Shown here: piece after piece, positions 22,713 through 32,102 of the stretch
Position numbering within the stretch: position 1 is the stretch's first letter
How the letters are laid out: every line of letters begins with the position of its first letter
Source: Chitinophaga polysaccharea
GTDB lineage: Bacteria; Bacteroidota; Bacteroidia; Chitinophagales; Chitinophagaceae
Direction: 5' to 3'
Length of the DNA stretch: 64,000 nucleotides
Assembly (NCBI RefSeq): GCF_007829335.1
Contig: NZ_VIWO01000009.1
Location: forward strand, 124,001 to 188,000
Translations under genes and position numbers: made by a program
The notes under the pieces: model-generated
The model's input: only the letters and a program-made list of their open reading frames with translations
Told to the model about the DNA's origin: nothing
Databases searched by the model: none

Positions 22713-24326
22713 ATGAACACAGATACCCATGCTAAAAACGATGAATTTGAAACCCTCCTTTGTTTTTCCAAAGCAGTTGCCGCTGCCAGGCACCGCTCCG
22801 ATCTTTGGGAAATTGTCAATGAGCAATTGCTGGAAAATATTGGCGCCAGTTATTATACGCTTTGCCTGATCAACGAAGATGCCATCACTCACTCGCCATT
22901 TCTATATAGCCCGAAAAATAAAATAAAGACTGTTACCGGCGAAAGCCCGGTGATGCTTCAGCTACATCCCATTCATGACGGGATATTTGACAAGGCCATT
23001 GAGGAGGAAGAGCCGGTAGTATTCAATATGCAAAGCCTGGTGCGCCGGAAAGGAGTTCCCACCTATATCATACACTGGTACAACGCCGGCGTGAAAGAAA
23101 TGATGCTGGTTAGGATTTGTAATGGGAAAGAACCCAAAGGGGTACTGTACCTGTATGCGTTGAAAACGGGTGTTTTCCTGCAAAGCCGGTTCAGTTTTTT
23201 TAAAGGTATTGCGGATCAATTGGGGACGGGAATATCTAACATACTTGCCAATGAAACAGTTGAATTACAACTGGAAGAAATCCGGAAGTACAAAACCCAG
23301 CTGGAGCAGGAGAACAGCTATCTGAAAGAAGAACGAAGGAAAGATAAACAGCTCACCGGCAAAGCTATTGGTAAGTCTGCCGCTATGGGAAAAATATACG
23401 ATCTCGTTTCAAAGGTGGCGCCTTCGGATGCTACGGTATTAATCCTGGGAGAAACAGGGACAGGGAAGGAACTGATTGCACACCAGGTACATGAGGCCTC
23501 TCCGCGGCACGACAAACTCATGATCAAAGTAAACTGCGCTGCTATTCCGGCCAACTTGTTGGAAAGCGAATTGTTTGGCCATGAGAAGGGGAGTTACACG
23601 GGAGCCCTGGAGAAGAGGATCGGCAAGTTTGAACTGGCCAATAACAGTACGCTTTTCCTGGATGAGATAGGGGAGCTGCCGCTGGAAATGCAGGCGAAAT
23701 TGTTGAGAGCTTTGCAGGAAAAAGAGATTGAAAGAATTGGTGGAAAATCGGTGATAAAAGTCAATGTGCGCATCATCGCCGCTACCAACAAAAACCTGGA
23801 AGCAGAAATTGTGGCTGGCCGTTTCCGGAGTGATCTATACTATCGCCTCTGCGTGTTCCCGATCTCCTTACCACCCTTGCGGGAACGCAGAGAAGACATA
23901 CCTGAACTGGTTTCCTTTTTTATCGAAAAATATGCGGTCGGCAGTGGTAGAAAGGTAACAGGCATTGCCCCAAAAGCACTGGAAAAATTGAAGGCTTATT
24001 CCTGGCCGGGGAATATCCGGGAATTGGAGCATTTGATCGAAAGAACGGTGCTGCTTACTGCTGCCGGTGCTATTACAGAAGTGAGCCTGCCTACCAGGAA
24101 TAAAATACTGTTTGCCTCACAGCACCCTGAAACGCAGGTACGTTCATTGGCCGACGTAGAGCGGGAACACATCCTGAAAATGGTGAAGTTGTCGAAAGGA
24201 AAGATATCCGGACCCAATGGTGCCGCCGCCAAATTGCAGCTACCTTCTACCACCCTTATCTCAAAAATGCAGAAGCTGGGTATCAGGAAAGAACATTTTA
24301 TCGATACCGGGAAAGAGCACGACTAA
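22713..24326 (+). CDS. GAF-domain sigma-54-dependent transcriptional activator
   Basis: A 537-residue NtrC-family activator. An N-terminal GAF-like sensor (about 15-175), a short coiled coil (185-212), the AAA+ ATPase with Walker A GETGTGKE (246-253), the sigma-54 contact loop GSYTGA (293-298), Walker B LFLDEIGELP and the arginine-finger region, and a C-terminal Fis-type helix-turn-helix near the end. GSYTGA is a variant of GAFTGA in which the key aromatic is Tyr. No receiver domain, so it senses a ligand directly. Two upstream motifs connect it with the control region at 35.0 kb. It converges on the TMEM175 gene with interlocking stops (4-bp overlap). Confidence 0.92.
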   Translation: MNTDTHAKNDEFETLLCFSKAVAAARHRSDLWEIVNEQLLENIGASYYTLCLINEDAITHSPFLYSPKNKIKTVTGESPVMLQLHPIHDGIFDKAIEEEEPVVFNMQSLVRRKGVPTYIIHWYNAGVKEMMLVRICNGKEPKGVLYLYALKTGVFLQSRFSFFKGIADQLGTGISNILANETVELQLEEIRKYKTQLEQENSYLKEERRKDKQLTGKAIGKSAAMGKIYDLVSKVAPSDATVLILGETGTGKELIAHQVHEASPRHDKLMIKVNCAAIPANLLESELFGHEKGSYTGALEKRIGKFELANNSTLFLDEIGELPLEMQAKLLRALQEKEIERIGGKSVIKVNVRIIAATNKNLEAEIVAGRFRSDLYYRLCVFPISLPPLRERREDIPELVSFFIEKYAVGSGRKVTGIAPKALEKLKAYSWPGNIRELEHLIERTVLLTAAGAITEVSLPTRNKILFASQHPETQVRSLADVEREHILKMVKLSKGKISGPNGAAAKLQLPSTTLISKMQKLGIRKEHFIDTGKEHD

Positions 24327-24955
24327 GGCCGGTTAGCGAGGCTGGTTGACAGATCCAGCCTGCGGGAAGTGAACGCCCAATATGTCCAAAGCCCCGCGCA
24401 TAATATTAAAGCGCCGCCAGGCCAGCAAAAGGAAAGCAGAAATGCTGATAAATGTACCGGGATACCATACTGATAATTTCTCCTGATTTTTTTGATAGCT
24501 GCAGTACTGATTTCCGGTCGCAGCAATGTTCGGTTCCGGCTGGCAATGCCCCATAACAAGTTAAAAGCGAGGTTAATCAACACAAACAAGCCGGTGTAAA
24601 CAGCTACCGCCACTGTTACTGACGGCGTGCTATAATATCTTGCCAGCAACGCAGTAGGATAGGAGATACAAGTGGCCAGAAACAGGATGAGTCCATTGGC
24701 AAACATCAGCGTACTGTTGCGCCGGTAGATCTGTTTAAACATTTTGTGATGGTTGACCCACATAATGAAAATACTGAAGAAGGAAAGGCTGAATGCGAGA
24801 AAAGAAGGCCACTGTGCCAACAGGCTGTTTATCAGCGCCTGCCGGCTATTGTTGGCTTCGGCAGCAGGAATGCGAAGTTCTAACACCAGCAGGGTAATGG
24901 CGATCGCAAATACGCCATCGCTGAATCCCTCTATTCTCGCTGTTTCCTTTTCCAT
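24323..24955 (-). CDS. TMEM175/DUF1211 family potassium channel-like protein
   Basis: A 210-residue six-helix membrane protein of the DUF1211/TMEM175 family. The signature RIEGFSDGVFAIAITLLVLELR (residues 7-28) contains the FSD pore-helix motif of the family, whose bacterial members conduct K+. It lies 8 bp after the NtrC-type regulator and is the last gene of the ten-gene minus-strand run. Role in this setting is unclear; membrane-potential or K+ homeostasis under stress would fit. Confidence 0.9.
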   Translation of the reverse strand: MEKETARIEGFSDGVFAIAITLLVLELRIPAAEANNSRQALINSLLAQWPSFLAFSLSFFSIFIMWVNHHKMFKQIYRRNSTLMFANGLILFLATCISYPTALLARYYSTPSVTVAVAVYTGLFVLINLAFNLLWGIASRNRTLLRPEISTAAIKKIRRNYQYGIPVHLSAFLLSFCWPGGALILCAGLWTYWAFTSRRLDLSTSLANRP

Positions 24956-24963
24956 GCAGTGGA

Positions 24964-26328
24964 CTATTTATAGGTAGTTTTTATACCCAGTTTTTTCATT
25001 TTTGAATACAGTGTTTGTGCAGATATATTGAGAATATCTGCGGCGCCCATACTCCCCGACACCCGGCCATTACAGGCTTTCAGGACTTTCATAATATGGG
25101 CTCTTTCCATTTCTTCCATTGTTTCCAGCTTTTCTGCTGTTTGCAGGAGTGGTATTTGTATAGCCGGGATATCTATCACATCAATTTGTTCTTCGGCTGT
25201 CAGGATAAACTGTCGCTCTAACACGTGTTCGAGCTCCCTGATATTGCCGGGCCAGTCGTATTGCCGGAGCGTTTGCCAGGCCGCCTCGCTGACACCGGGC
25301 ATTTTTTTGCCGGCTCTGTCTGAAAATTTTTTAAGGAAGTAAAGCGCCAGCGGATGAATGTCTTCTTTATGTTCGCGTAACGGCGGTAAGGCAATGGGAA
25401 ATACATTGAGCCGGTAGTATAGATCCAGCCGGAATTTTCCTTCTGCTACTTCTTTTTCCAGGTTCCTGTTGGTGGCTGCAATCACGCGTACGTCGACCTT
25501 AATTAGCGGACCGCCGCCCAGCCTTTCTATCTCTCTCTCCTGGAGGGTGCGGAGCAGCTTTACTTGTGCATCCAGCGGAAGTTCCCCGATTTCATCCAGG
25601 AAGAGGGTGCCGCCATGTGCTTGCTCAAATTTACCGGTACGTTTTTGAGCGGCTCCTGTAAATGCACCTTTTTCATGACCAAACAGTTCCGATTCCAACA
25701 AGGTAACGGGTAGCGCTGCACAGTTGACGGTGATAAACGGTTTATTTTTCCGGAGTGAATTTTTATGAATGGCGCGGGCGAAACGTTCTTTGCCAGTACC
25801 GCTTTCGCCGAGCAGCAATACAGAGGTATTGGTGGTAGCCACTATCCTTGCCTGGTCCTGCACTTTTTTCATGGCATGGCTGTTGCCGATGATGTCCGGA
25901 TCAAACATCGTTTCCACTGGCGCAGGAGGCGTTTTCCTGATCATGCCGGTTTCAACCCCATGGCGATAGCGGGCAATATCGAGCATGACGAAAAGGTCCC
26001 GCTCACGGAATGGTTTCACCAAAAAACCATAGGGCTGGGTGGCCTTGGCGGCTTCCAGTGTCTGTTGGTTAGTATTGGCAGAAATGTACAGGAAGGGGAT
26101 ATGCAGCTGCAATAATTCTTTGGCCAGTTCAATGCCGTTGGTAGGCGTTTTCAGGATGATGTCGAGCAGTACCCAATCGGGCTTTTTTTCTGCAATAAGC
26201 ACCCGGGCTTGTTCTACGGAAGCGGCGATGCCGCATACATCGTAGCCGCCTTTTATCAGCATCATTCTCAGGTCGTTGCCTACGATGAACTCATCCTCTA
26301 CGATCAGTATTTTTTCTTTGTCAGCCAT
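24964..26328 (-). CDS. Sigma-54-dependent response regulator (NtrC type)
   Basis: A 454-residue response regulator: receiver domain with Glu11-Asp12, phosphoacceptor Asp56 (VLLDII) and Lys105 (FLVKPF), a central AAA+ domain with GESGTGKE, the canonical GAFTGA loop and LFLDEIGELP, and a C-terminal Fis HTH (…ADILNISAQTLYSKMKKLG). It activates RNA polymerase holding sigma-54 after phosphorylation. The cognate kinase is almost certainly the gene directly upstream at 26333 (4-bp gap). Targets are unknown; I did not find a convincing TGGCAC-N5-TTGC site in the nearby spacers. Confidence 0.95.
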   Translation of the reverse strand: MADKEKILIVEDEFIVGNDLRMMLIKGGYDVCGIAASVEQARVLIAEKKPDWVLLDIILKTPTNGIELAKELLQLHIPFLYISANTNQQTLEAAKATQPYGFLVKPFRERDLFVMLDIARYRHGVETGMIRKTPPAPVETMFDPDIIGNSHAMKKVQDQARIVATTNTSVLLLGESGTGKERFARAIHKNSLRKNKPFITVNCAALPVTLLESELFGHEKGAFTGAAQKRTGKFEQAHGGTLFLDEIGELPLDAQVKLLRTLQEREIERLGGGPLIKVDVRVIAATNRNLEKEVAEGKFRLDLYYRLNVFPIALPPLREHKEDIHPLALYFLKKFSDRAGKKMPGVSEAAWQTLRQYDWPGNIRELEHVLERQFILTAEEQIDVIDIPAIQIPLLQTAEKLETMEEMERAHIMKVLKACNGRVSGSMGAADILNISAQTLYSKMKKLGIKTTYK

Positions 26329-26332
26329 ACTT

Positions 26333-28588
26333 TTAGTTTACCTGGTTGATGGATCTTGCTAAAAACAGCACCTGTATAGAAACGCCTGCCGGGTCGCTTT
26401 TGATGTTGAATGTACCTTCCAGTTGTTCTGCCAGCCCTTTCATGAGGCTCATGCCCAACGAGCGTGATTCTTCCGGAACAAAGTGCGCAGGTAGCCCAAC
26501 ACCATTATCCGAGATGATAAGCGAGCAACATTGCGCGTCATCTTTTTGGCAGGTGATCGTCACTGCGCCTTTCTGGTTGCCGGGAAATGCATATTTGAAG
26601 GCATTGCTGACGGCTTCATTCAGAATCAATCCGAGTGGAACGGCCTGTACTACGTCCAGCAACATCACATCGCTGTTGATGGAGAAAGATATCCTGGAGC
26701 CGTTATCGAAGCTTTCCTGCATAAAGCCGGCCAGTTCCCGGATATACCAGTTCATATCGATGGCGCCGAGGTTGTCGGTGTGATACAACCGCTGATGGAT
26801 CAGCGACATGGCATACATGCGATGCTGGCTGTTCTTGATGGCGGCAATGGCATCGGCGTTGTCGAGGTACAGGGACTGGGTATTTAACAGGCTGATGATG
26901 ATCTGGAGATTATTTTTTACGCGGTGATGTATTTCTTTCAACAGCCATTCTTTTTCATTTACCAGTTTTTGTAGCAGTTCGTTTTGTGTATTGATGGCTT
27001 CCTGCTGTTTTTCCAGCCGGAAGGTGGTTTTCTTCTTCAGCCGGTATCGGTTGTACAACAGGGCCAGGATGAGTAGCAGCATACAAATACTTCCCATGAT
27101 CACATTACGGAATACCTTCTCTTTTTGTAAGGATACTTCCTGCAAGACACTTTTCTGGGTCAGCAGCTGAATGTCTTTATCTTTTCTTTCTGTTTCAAAT
27201 TGCAACCGGAGCACGTCGAGCTGTTTGCTTTGGTTGGTGCTGGTAACGGAGTCGGACAGTTGTTTATAACGCTGAAAGTGGGAGAGGGCAGCGGAAAGGT
27301 TGCCCAGTGCAGAGTCAGTGCGGAAAGCCAGATAGGCTGCTTCTGCCTGTCGTACCAGCCCTGCAGGTACTTCTTTCATATCTTGCTGATACGCTGCGAG
27401 GTATTGGGCGGCATCTTGGAAGCGGCCCACTTCCTGCAGATAAAACGCTATCGCCAGGCGCACTGCCTGAACAATCCCCCTGTTGATAATTCCTTTTTCA
27501 AGAATAGCTTTCAGTTTTTCGTAATGAGGGGCGGCTTTTTGGAACGCATGCAATGCGAGATAGTCTTTCAGGTAACTTATTTCCGCTTGTACCGTTTCCA
27601 TTTCCCCTGAGATTGCGCCCAGGCTTTCGGCAATACGTAGCGTATCCAGGCTACGGCTGTACGCGCCCCGAAGCCGCAATGCGTCGGATATGTTTAACAG
27701 CATCGCTTTAACAGTGCCTGTATCATGAAGGCTTTTTGCATGGGCCAGCGCCTTGTTGAAATAATCGAGTGCCTGGTCATAGTAATGCACGCTGTAGTAG
27801 TTCAATCCCACCCGGTTGTAGATGGTAGACATCAGGGGACCCTGTTCGTCTAGCTTTTCCGCAGTTTCTACAGCCAGCAGGTTATAACGGAGAGACTGAA
27901 CAAAGTTGTTGGACCCATGGTATACTTCTCCCAAAATAGAATACAGGCCCTGTAATCTTGGATATCCTTTCTTTTTATAGATGGCCAGGGCTTCTTCGAG
28001 CACTTCCTGTGCATGGACATAATCTCCGTTTACCTGCATCAGGTCTCCGATGAATTCTTTTAGCTTGGCGGCCGACAAATCATCCCCATTTTCCAGGTAG
28101 ATGTCGGCACCCTGTTGATACAGTTCAATTTTACGGGGTAGATCATTGCTATTATTGGAGTAAGTGCCGCCCAGTTCAATGATGGCCTCTGCTTTTTCTC
28201 TTATTGTGCCATATTGGGTGAGTAACAGCACGGCTTCTTTACTGCTCGCTCTTCCCTGGTCAGCACGTCCTGATTCACGGAAGGCCTTGGCCCGCAGCAA
28301 TTTGCTCAGGCCAAGACCTCTGGTGTAATTAATTTGCCGGCTCCTGGCTTCCATTTGATCTGCCATGCGAAAGCCCATGTTCATGTCTTCTTCCCTGGAT
28401 TCAGGTTTATCAAGGAATGCTTCGCCTACGCGCAACATCCGGGCAATAGTGGCGGTATCCGCCTGGCTATTGCGGAGCAGTTCATTCGCTTTTTTAACGT
28501 CTGTATCCGACTGGGCGTAAGCATATGCTGGCATTAGCAGGCATATGAATAATACCTTCCACCGGGAGTCGATCATGAATTGTAGCAT
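26333..28588 (-). CDS. TPR-containing histidine kinase (HisKA_2 type)
   Basis: A 751-residue kinase. A signal peptide (…AYAYAQ) is followed by a periplasmic or outer region of about ten TPR-like helix pairs (about 60-440), a coiled coil, one transmembrane helix (VIMGSICMLLLILALLYNRY) and a cytoplasmic kinase core: H-box EIHHRVKNNLQIIISLLN with the phosphorylated His, N-box LNEAVSNAFKYAFPG and G-boxes DNGVGLP and SLGMSLMKGLAEQLEG. The H-box is HisKA_2 type, not classic HisKA. It pairs with the NtrC regulator 4 bp downstream. TPRs probably sense a protein or envelope signal. Confidence 0.92.
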   Translation of the reverse strand: MLQFMIDSRWKVLFICLLMPAYAYAQSDTDVKKANELLRNSQADTATIARMLRVGEAFLDKPESREEDMNMGFRMADQMEARSRQINYTRGLGLSKLLRAKAFRESGRADQGRASSKEAVLLLTQYGTIREKAEAIIELGGTYSNNSNDLPRKIELYQQGADIYLENGDDLSAAKLKEFIGDLMQVNGDYVHAQEVLEEALAIYKKKGYPRLQGLYSILGEVYHGSNNFVQSLRYNLLAVETAEKLDEQGPLMSTIYNRVGLNYYSVHYYDQALDYFNKALAHAKSLHDTGTVKAMLLNISDALRLRGAYSRSLDTLRIAESLGAISGEMETVQAEISYLKDYLALHAFQKAAPHYEKLKAILEKGIINRGIVQAVRLAIAFYLQEVGRFQDAAQYLAAYQQDMKEVPAGLVRQAEAAYLAFRTDSALGNLSAALSHFQRYKQLSDSVTSTNQSKQLDVLRLQFETERKDKDIQLLTQKSVLQEVSLQKEKVFRNVIMGSICMLLLILALLYNRYRLKKKTTFRLEKQQEAINTQNELLQKLVNEKEWLLKEIHHRVKNNLQIIISLLNTQSLYLDNADAIAAIKNSQHRMYAMSLIHQRLYHTDNLGAIDMNWYIRELAGFMQESFDNGSRISFSINSDVMLLDVVQAVPLGLILNEAVSNAFKYAFPGNQKGAVTITCQKDDAQCCSLIISDNGVGLPAHFVPEESRSLGMSLMKGLAEQLEGTFNIKSDPAGVSIQVLFLARSINQVN

Positions 28589-28592
28589 AGGT

Positions 28593-29273
28593 TTATCCTT
28601 CCGATTTTTGTCCCTGCAGGTAGCATACTATGATGGCCACTCCGGGTAACATCATCGCGCTTAATCCCACCCAACGGGAGAGCAGGGCGCCAATGATACA
28701 ACCAGCCAGGAAACCGCCAATGGTGACAGTCTGCTTCTGCAGGCCTGACAAGGACTCATTCCCAGAAATGCCTTTCCGGATGATATTTCCCAGGTCCAGC
28801 GCAGCCTGTGTAACATTGCCGGTCATCATGGTGGTAGGGCCATGTGTTTCTTTGGCAAAAAGTTTTCCGAATGCATTCTGCAAGCCCATTCCCAGCACTG
28901 TTGCCATTACGATGACGTATGTCACCAGCTTGTCTTCCCAGGTGGTTAAAAGAGGCAGCAGGAACGCTGCTAATCCGCAAACCAGCAAAATTAGGCCTTC
29001 TACCAGCAAAATCCGGTATTTTTTAGGAGATTTTTCTGCCAGCCAGCCGCCTACCATCACAGCGATAACAAATACCGGGAAAGTGATCAGCTTTATCCAT
29101 GCGGCAGCACTGGTATTCCCAGATGATACCTGTGCGGCAAACACAATGAAGTTGCCGGTAACATGGGCGGAAAAAATGGAATCGCCGGATACAAAGGTGG
29201 CGGTATCGCAATATCCCGCCACCCACGCCAGCAGGAAGGTAACCCAGTTGATACTATGTTTTTGTTCTGTCAT
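28593..29273 (-). CDS. DUF1275 (YoaK) family membrane protein
   Basis: A 226-residue six-helix membrane protein of the DUF1275 family. Motifs include AGYCDTATFVSGDSIFSAHVTGNFIVFAAQ near the N-terminus and MGLQNAF and MTGNVTQAALDLG in the middle. The transport substrate is unknown. The Met at 29273 is used because the longer frame would overlap the Dps gene and starts with an unlikely polar stretch. It is 26 bp after dps and 4 bp before the kinase gene, within the same run. Confidence 0.9.
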   Translation of the reverse strand: MTEQKHSINWVTFLLAWVAGYCDTATFVSGDSIFSAHVTGNFIVFAAQVSSGNTSAAAWIKLITFPVFVIAVMVGGWLAEKSPKKYRILLVEGLILLVCGLAAFLLPLLTTWEDKLVTYVIVMATVLGMGLQNAFGKLFAKETHGPTTMMTGNVTQAALDLGNIIRKGISGNESLSGLQKQTVTIGGFLAGCIIGALLSRWVGLSAMMLPGVAIIVCYLQGQKSEG

Positions 29274-29299
29274 GCCGGGGATCTGTTTATATGTGTATT

Positions 29300-29773
29300 T
29301 TATTCCAGGTGTGCTCTGAGCATCCACGCCATTTTTTCGTGCGTTTCCATCAGCCCTGTGATATAATCGCTGCTCCCTGCATCATGAAAGGCGGTCGCAT
29401 AATCATTAATATTTTCCCGCAGGTGTATCAGGATGCTTTCATGGTCGTGCAGCAAGTCTTTGATAAACCCGGTACTATCATTTTTTTCGCGGCTCATTTC
29501 TGAGAGATGGGTAAGCGACAGGAATTCTTTTAACGTAGCTGGTGGAAAGTGGCCCAGGGTGCGGATCCGTTCTGCCATATCATCGATGATCTCTTCCAGT
29601 TGCTGGTACTGGCTTTCAAAAAACAGGTGCTTGCTATGAAAGTCGGGCCCCGTTACACACCAATGTGCTTTACGTGTTTTGGTGTACAAAATAAATTCAT
29701 CTGCCATTATTTTGCCGAGTGAATGAGATACGGCTGCGAGATGTGCTTGTTTAATGCCAATGTTGACTTGCAT
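29300..29773 (-). CDS. dps: Dps family DNA-protecting ferritin-like protein
   Basis: A 157-residue four-helix Dps protein: it binds DNA and oxidises and stores iron, using H2O2. The ferroxidase motif is readable as TRKAHWCVTGPDFHSKHLFFESQYQQLEEIIDDM (split: KAHWCVTGPDFHSKH with the His ligands, then DDMAERIRTLG). Length is normal. It sits between DoxX and DUF1275 with short gaps, showing that this run is linked to oxidative or electrophile stress. Confidence 0.93.
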   Translation of the reverse strand: MQVNIGIKQAHLAAVSHSLGKIMADEFILYTKTRKAHWCVTGPDFHSKHLFFESQYQQLEEIIDDMAERIRTLGHFPPATLKEFLSLTHLSEMSREKNDSTGFIKDLLHDHESILIHLRENINDYATAFHDAGSSDYITGLMETHEKMAWMLRAHLE

Positions 29774-29782
29774 GTTGAAAAT

Positions 29783-30214
29783 TTAGAAAAGGTGATATAA
29801 AAGTTGTACGTCGATAGAATAGCGGCCGGGTCCCAGCACCAGCAGCAGTAAAAGTGACAGGGTGTACATATAGGGTACATCCCGCACTTCAAGATTGTCG
29901 TTCCGGTGTACAATAAAATAGCCGATAGCCGTTACACCGATGGTAGGCAGGATGGCGAGCCGGGTAAACAGTCCCAGGGCCACCAGGAACGGAACGACGG
30001 TGTCAGAAAAGGTGGCTACCAGCCCGTTCAGCTGCTCCGGCAGGTGCAGTGGATTGGGAACATGTTCCCGCTGGCCATTTTCCAGGCGGAATTTTTTCAT
30101 ACCATGTACCCGGAACAACTCAAAGGCCAGCAACACCCGGAAGGCTAGCAAAGCATAATTGTTGACGGTATTGCCGGCATCTGACAACAGTATATGGCGG
30201 ATGATTTCGTTCAT
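29783..30214 (-). CDS. DoxX family membrane protein
   Basis: A 143-residue four-helix protein of the DoxX family. Characteristic are LLAFRVLLAFELFRVHGMKKF in the first helix, FSDTVVPFLVALGLFTRLAILPTIG in the middle, and RNDNLEVRDVPYMYTLSLLLLLVLGPGRYSID at the end. Bacterial DoxX proteins have been linked to oxidative stress and sulfur metabolism but the reaction is not established. The Met at 30214 is used because the longer frame overlaps the amidohydrolase. It is 10 bp after that gene and 9 bp before dps. Confidence 0.88.
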   Translation of the reverse strand: MNEIIRHILLSDAGNTVNNYALLAFRVLLAFELFRVHGMKKFRLENGQREHVPNPLHLPEQLNGLVATFSDTVVPFLVALGLFTRLAILPTIGVTAIGYFIVHRNDNLEVRDVPYMYTLSLLLLLVLGPGRYSIDVQLLYHLF

Positions 30215-30224
30215 AAAAGATAGT

Positions 30225-32102
30225 TTAGAAAGCAAAACAGGAACAACCAAATACGCCCCAGAATGCACTGTAATTATTAACAGGAATATTGCTTAGTCTC
30301 GCTGTATTGTGCTCATGTCCATGAACGTTGCAGCTGCCGGCGCAACAATGTACCTGGCCCGTAACAGCAGCTGTTACGGGTACAGCCTTGCTTTTCGCAC
30401 CGACATAATAGCCGCCGAACTGTTTCACCGGCGACCAGTCGGGCAGCACTGGAATAGGAGCAGGAGAGAAACGGGAAAACTCGCCACTGCTGAATACAAT
30501 TTTCCCACCTACGATGGTCAATACTGATTCAATGTATTTGATAGCTTCTTCCGGTACGTCAAAAAAGTCGGCATCGAGTACGGCCAGGTCCGCGAGCTGC
30601 CCCGCTTTAATACAACCTTTGCTATCCTGCTCCCCGGAAAACCACGCACTTCCCCGGGTGTATAATTCAAGGGCTGTTTCCCGGCTTAGTTTAGTGGTAT
30701 CATCGTACAGCTGCTGGCCACCCACCGTTTTGCCGGCAGATAGCCAGTATAGCGCCACCCATGGATTGTAGCTACTTACGCGGGTGGCATCTGTCCCTGC
30801 GCCCACCGGCACGCCCGCCTGTAGCATCCGCTTTACCGGCGGCGTGTGTGCGGCGGCAGCTTTTCCATACCGGTCGGTAAAGTACTCTCCCTGGAAGGCC
30901 ATCCTGCTTTGCACAGCAATACCGCCGCCCAGCGCTTTTACCCGGTCTATGTTCTTTTCATCGATGGTTTCCGCGTGATCAAATATCCAGTGAAGTCCGT
31001 TGAAGGGAATATCCCTGTTCACTTTTTCGAAGACATTCAGAAAGCGGGTGATGCTTTCGTTGTAAGTGGCGTGCAGGCGGAAGGGCCAGCGGTTTTCCAC
31101 CAGGTGGCGCACTACTTTTTCCAGGTCTGCTTCCATGGTTTCCGGCAGATCGGGCCGCGGTTGCAGGAAGTCCTCAAAATCGGCCGCGGAGAACACCAGC
31201 ATTTCACCGGCGCCATTGTGCCGGTACATGTTATCTCCCTGGTGGAGTGTTACGGTGCTGGTCCAATTACGGAAATCTTCCAGTTCTTGCTTAGGCCGTT
31301 GTGTAAAGAGATTATAGGCAATACGTACCGTGAGTTGTTGTTTTTGATGAAGCTCACTGATCACCTGGTAGTCATCGGGGTAGTTCTGAAACCCGCCACC
31401 GGCATCAATTACGCTGGTGATGCCAAACCTGTTCAGTTCCGTCATAAAGTGACGGGTGGAGTTGACCTGGTGTTCGAAAGATAGTTTCGGTCCTTTTGCC
31501 AGGGTGGAGTAGAGGATCATCGCATTGGGACTGGCCAGCATCAATCCGGTCGGTTCGCCGTGACTGTTTTTTTCAATCACGCCACCCGGAGGGGCAGGGG
31601 TATCTTTGGTAAAGCCCACCGCCCGCAGGGCTGCACGGTTCAGGAAGGCGCGGTCGTATAGGTGCATGATGAAAACGGGTGTATCCGGTGCGATCGCGTT
31701 GATTTCTTCCAGCGTGGGCATTCTTTTTTCTGCAAACTGGTGCTCTGTCCATCCACCTACTACCCTTACCCACTGCGGAGAAGGAGTGATGGCTACCTGT
31801 TTTTTCAACATGGCCAACGCGTCGGCGAGGGAAGGAACGCCATCCCACCGGAGCTCCAGGTTATAGTTGAGGCCACCGCGAATGAGGTGGATATGAGAGT
31901 CGTTTAATCCCGGAATGACACGTTTCCCTTTAAGGTCTATTTGTACGGTTCCGTCTACGCCGTATTGCTGAAGAATGGTTTTATCATCGCCTACGGCAAC
32001 AAATTGACCATCGCTGATGGCAACAGCGGTAGCCCGTGGTTGAGATGGATCTACGGTATGTATTTTTCCATTGTATAAAACGATGGCAGCTGCTTTATTC
32101 AT
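30225..32102 (-). CDS. Amidohydrolase family protein (YtcJ-like)
   Basis: A 625-residue metal-dependent amidohydrolase of the YtcJ group. The first metal site is PGLNDSHIHLIRGG; HWIFDHAETI, AGTDATRVSSYNPW and a conserved C-terminal LADLAVLDADFF follow. YtcJ members act on N-acyl or imidazolone-type substrates; the substrate here is not evident. The Met at 32102 overlaps the upstream gene by 8 bp, whereas the frame start at 32165 would overlap by 71 bp. After about residue 585 there is an unusual tail with HCCAGSCNVHGHEH, a possible metal-binding addition. Confidence 0.85.
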   Translation of the reverse strand: MNKAAAIVLYNGKIHTVDPSQPRATAVAISDGQFVAVGDDKTILQQYGVDGTVQIDLKGKRVIPGLNDSHIHLIRGGLNYNLELRWDGVPSLADALAMLKKQVAITPSPQWVRVVGGWTEHQFAEKRMPTLEEINAIAPDTPVFIMHLYDRAFLNRAALRAVGFTKDTPAPPGGVIEKNSHGEPTGLMLASPNAMILYSTLAKGPKLSFEHQVNSTRHFMTELNRFGITSVIDAGGGFQNYPDDYQVISELHQKQQLTVRIAYNLFTQRPKQELEDFRNWTSTVTLHQGDNMYRHNGAGEMLVFSAADFEDFLQPRPDLPETMEADLEKVVRHLVENRWPFRLHATYNESITRFLNVFEKVNRDIPFNGLHWIFDHAETIDEKNIDRVKALGGGIAVQSRMAFQGEYFTDRYGKAAAAHTPPVKRMLQAGVPVGAGTDATRVSSYNPWVALYWLSAGKTVGGQQLYDDTTKLSRETALELYTRGSAWFSGEQDSKGCIKAGQLADLAVLDADFFDVPEEAIKYIESVLTIVGGKIVFSSGEFSRFSPAPIPVLPDWSPVKQFGGYYVGAKSKAVPVTAAVTGQVHCCAGSCNVHGHEHNTARLSNIPVNNYSAFWGVFGCSCFAF

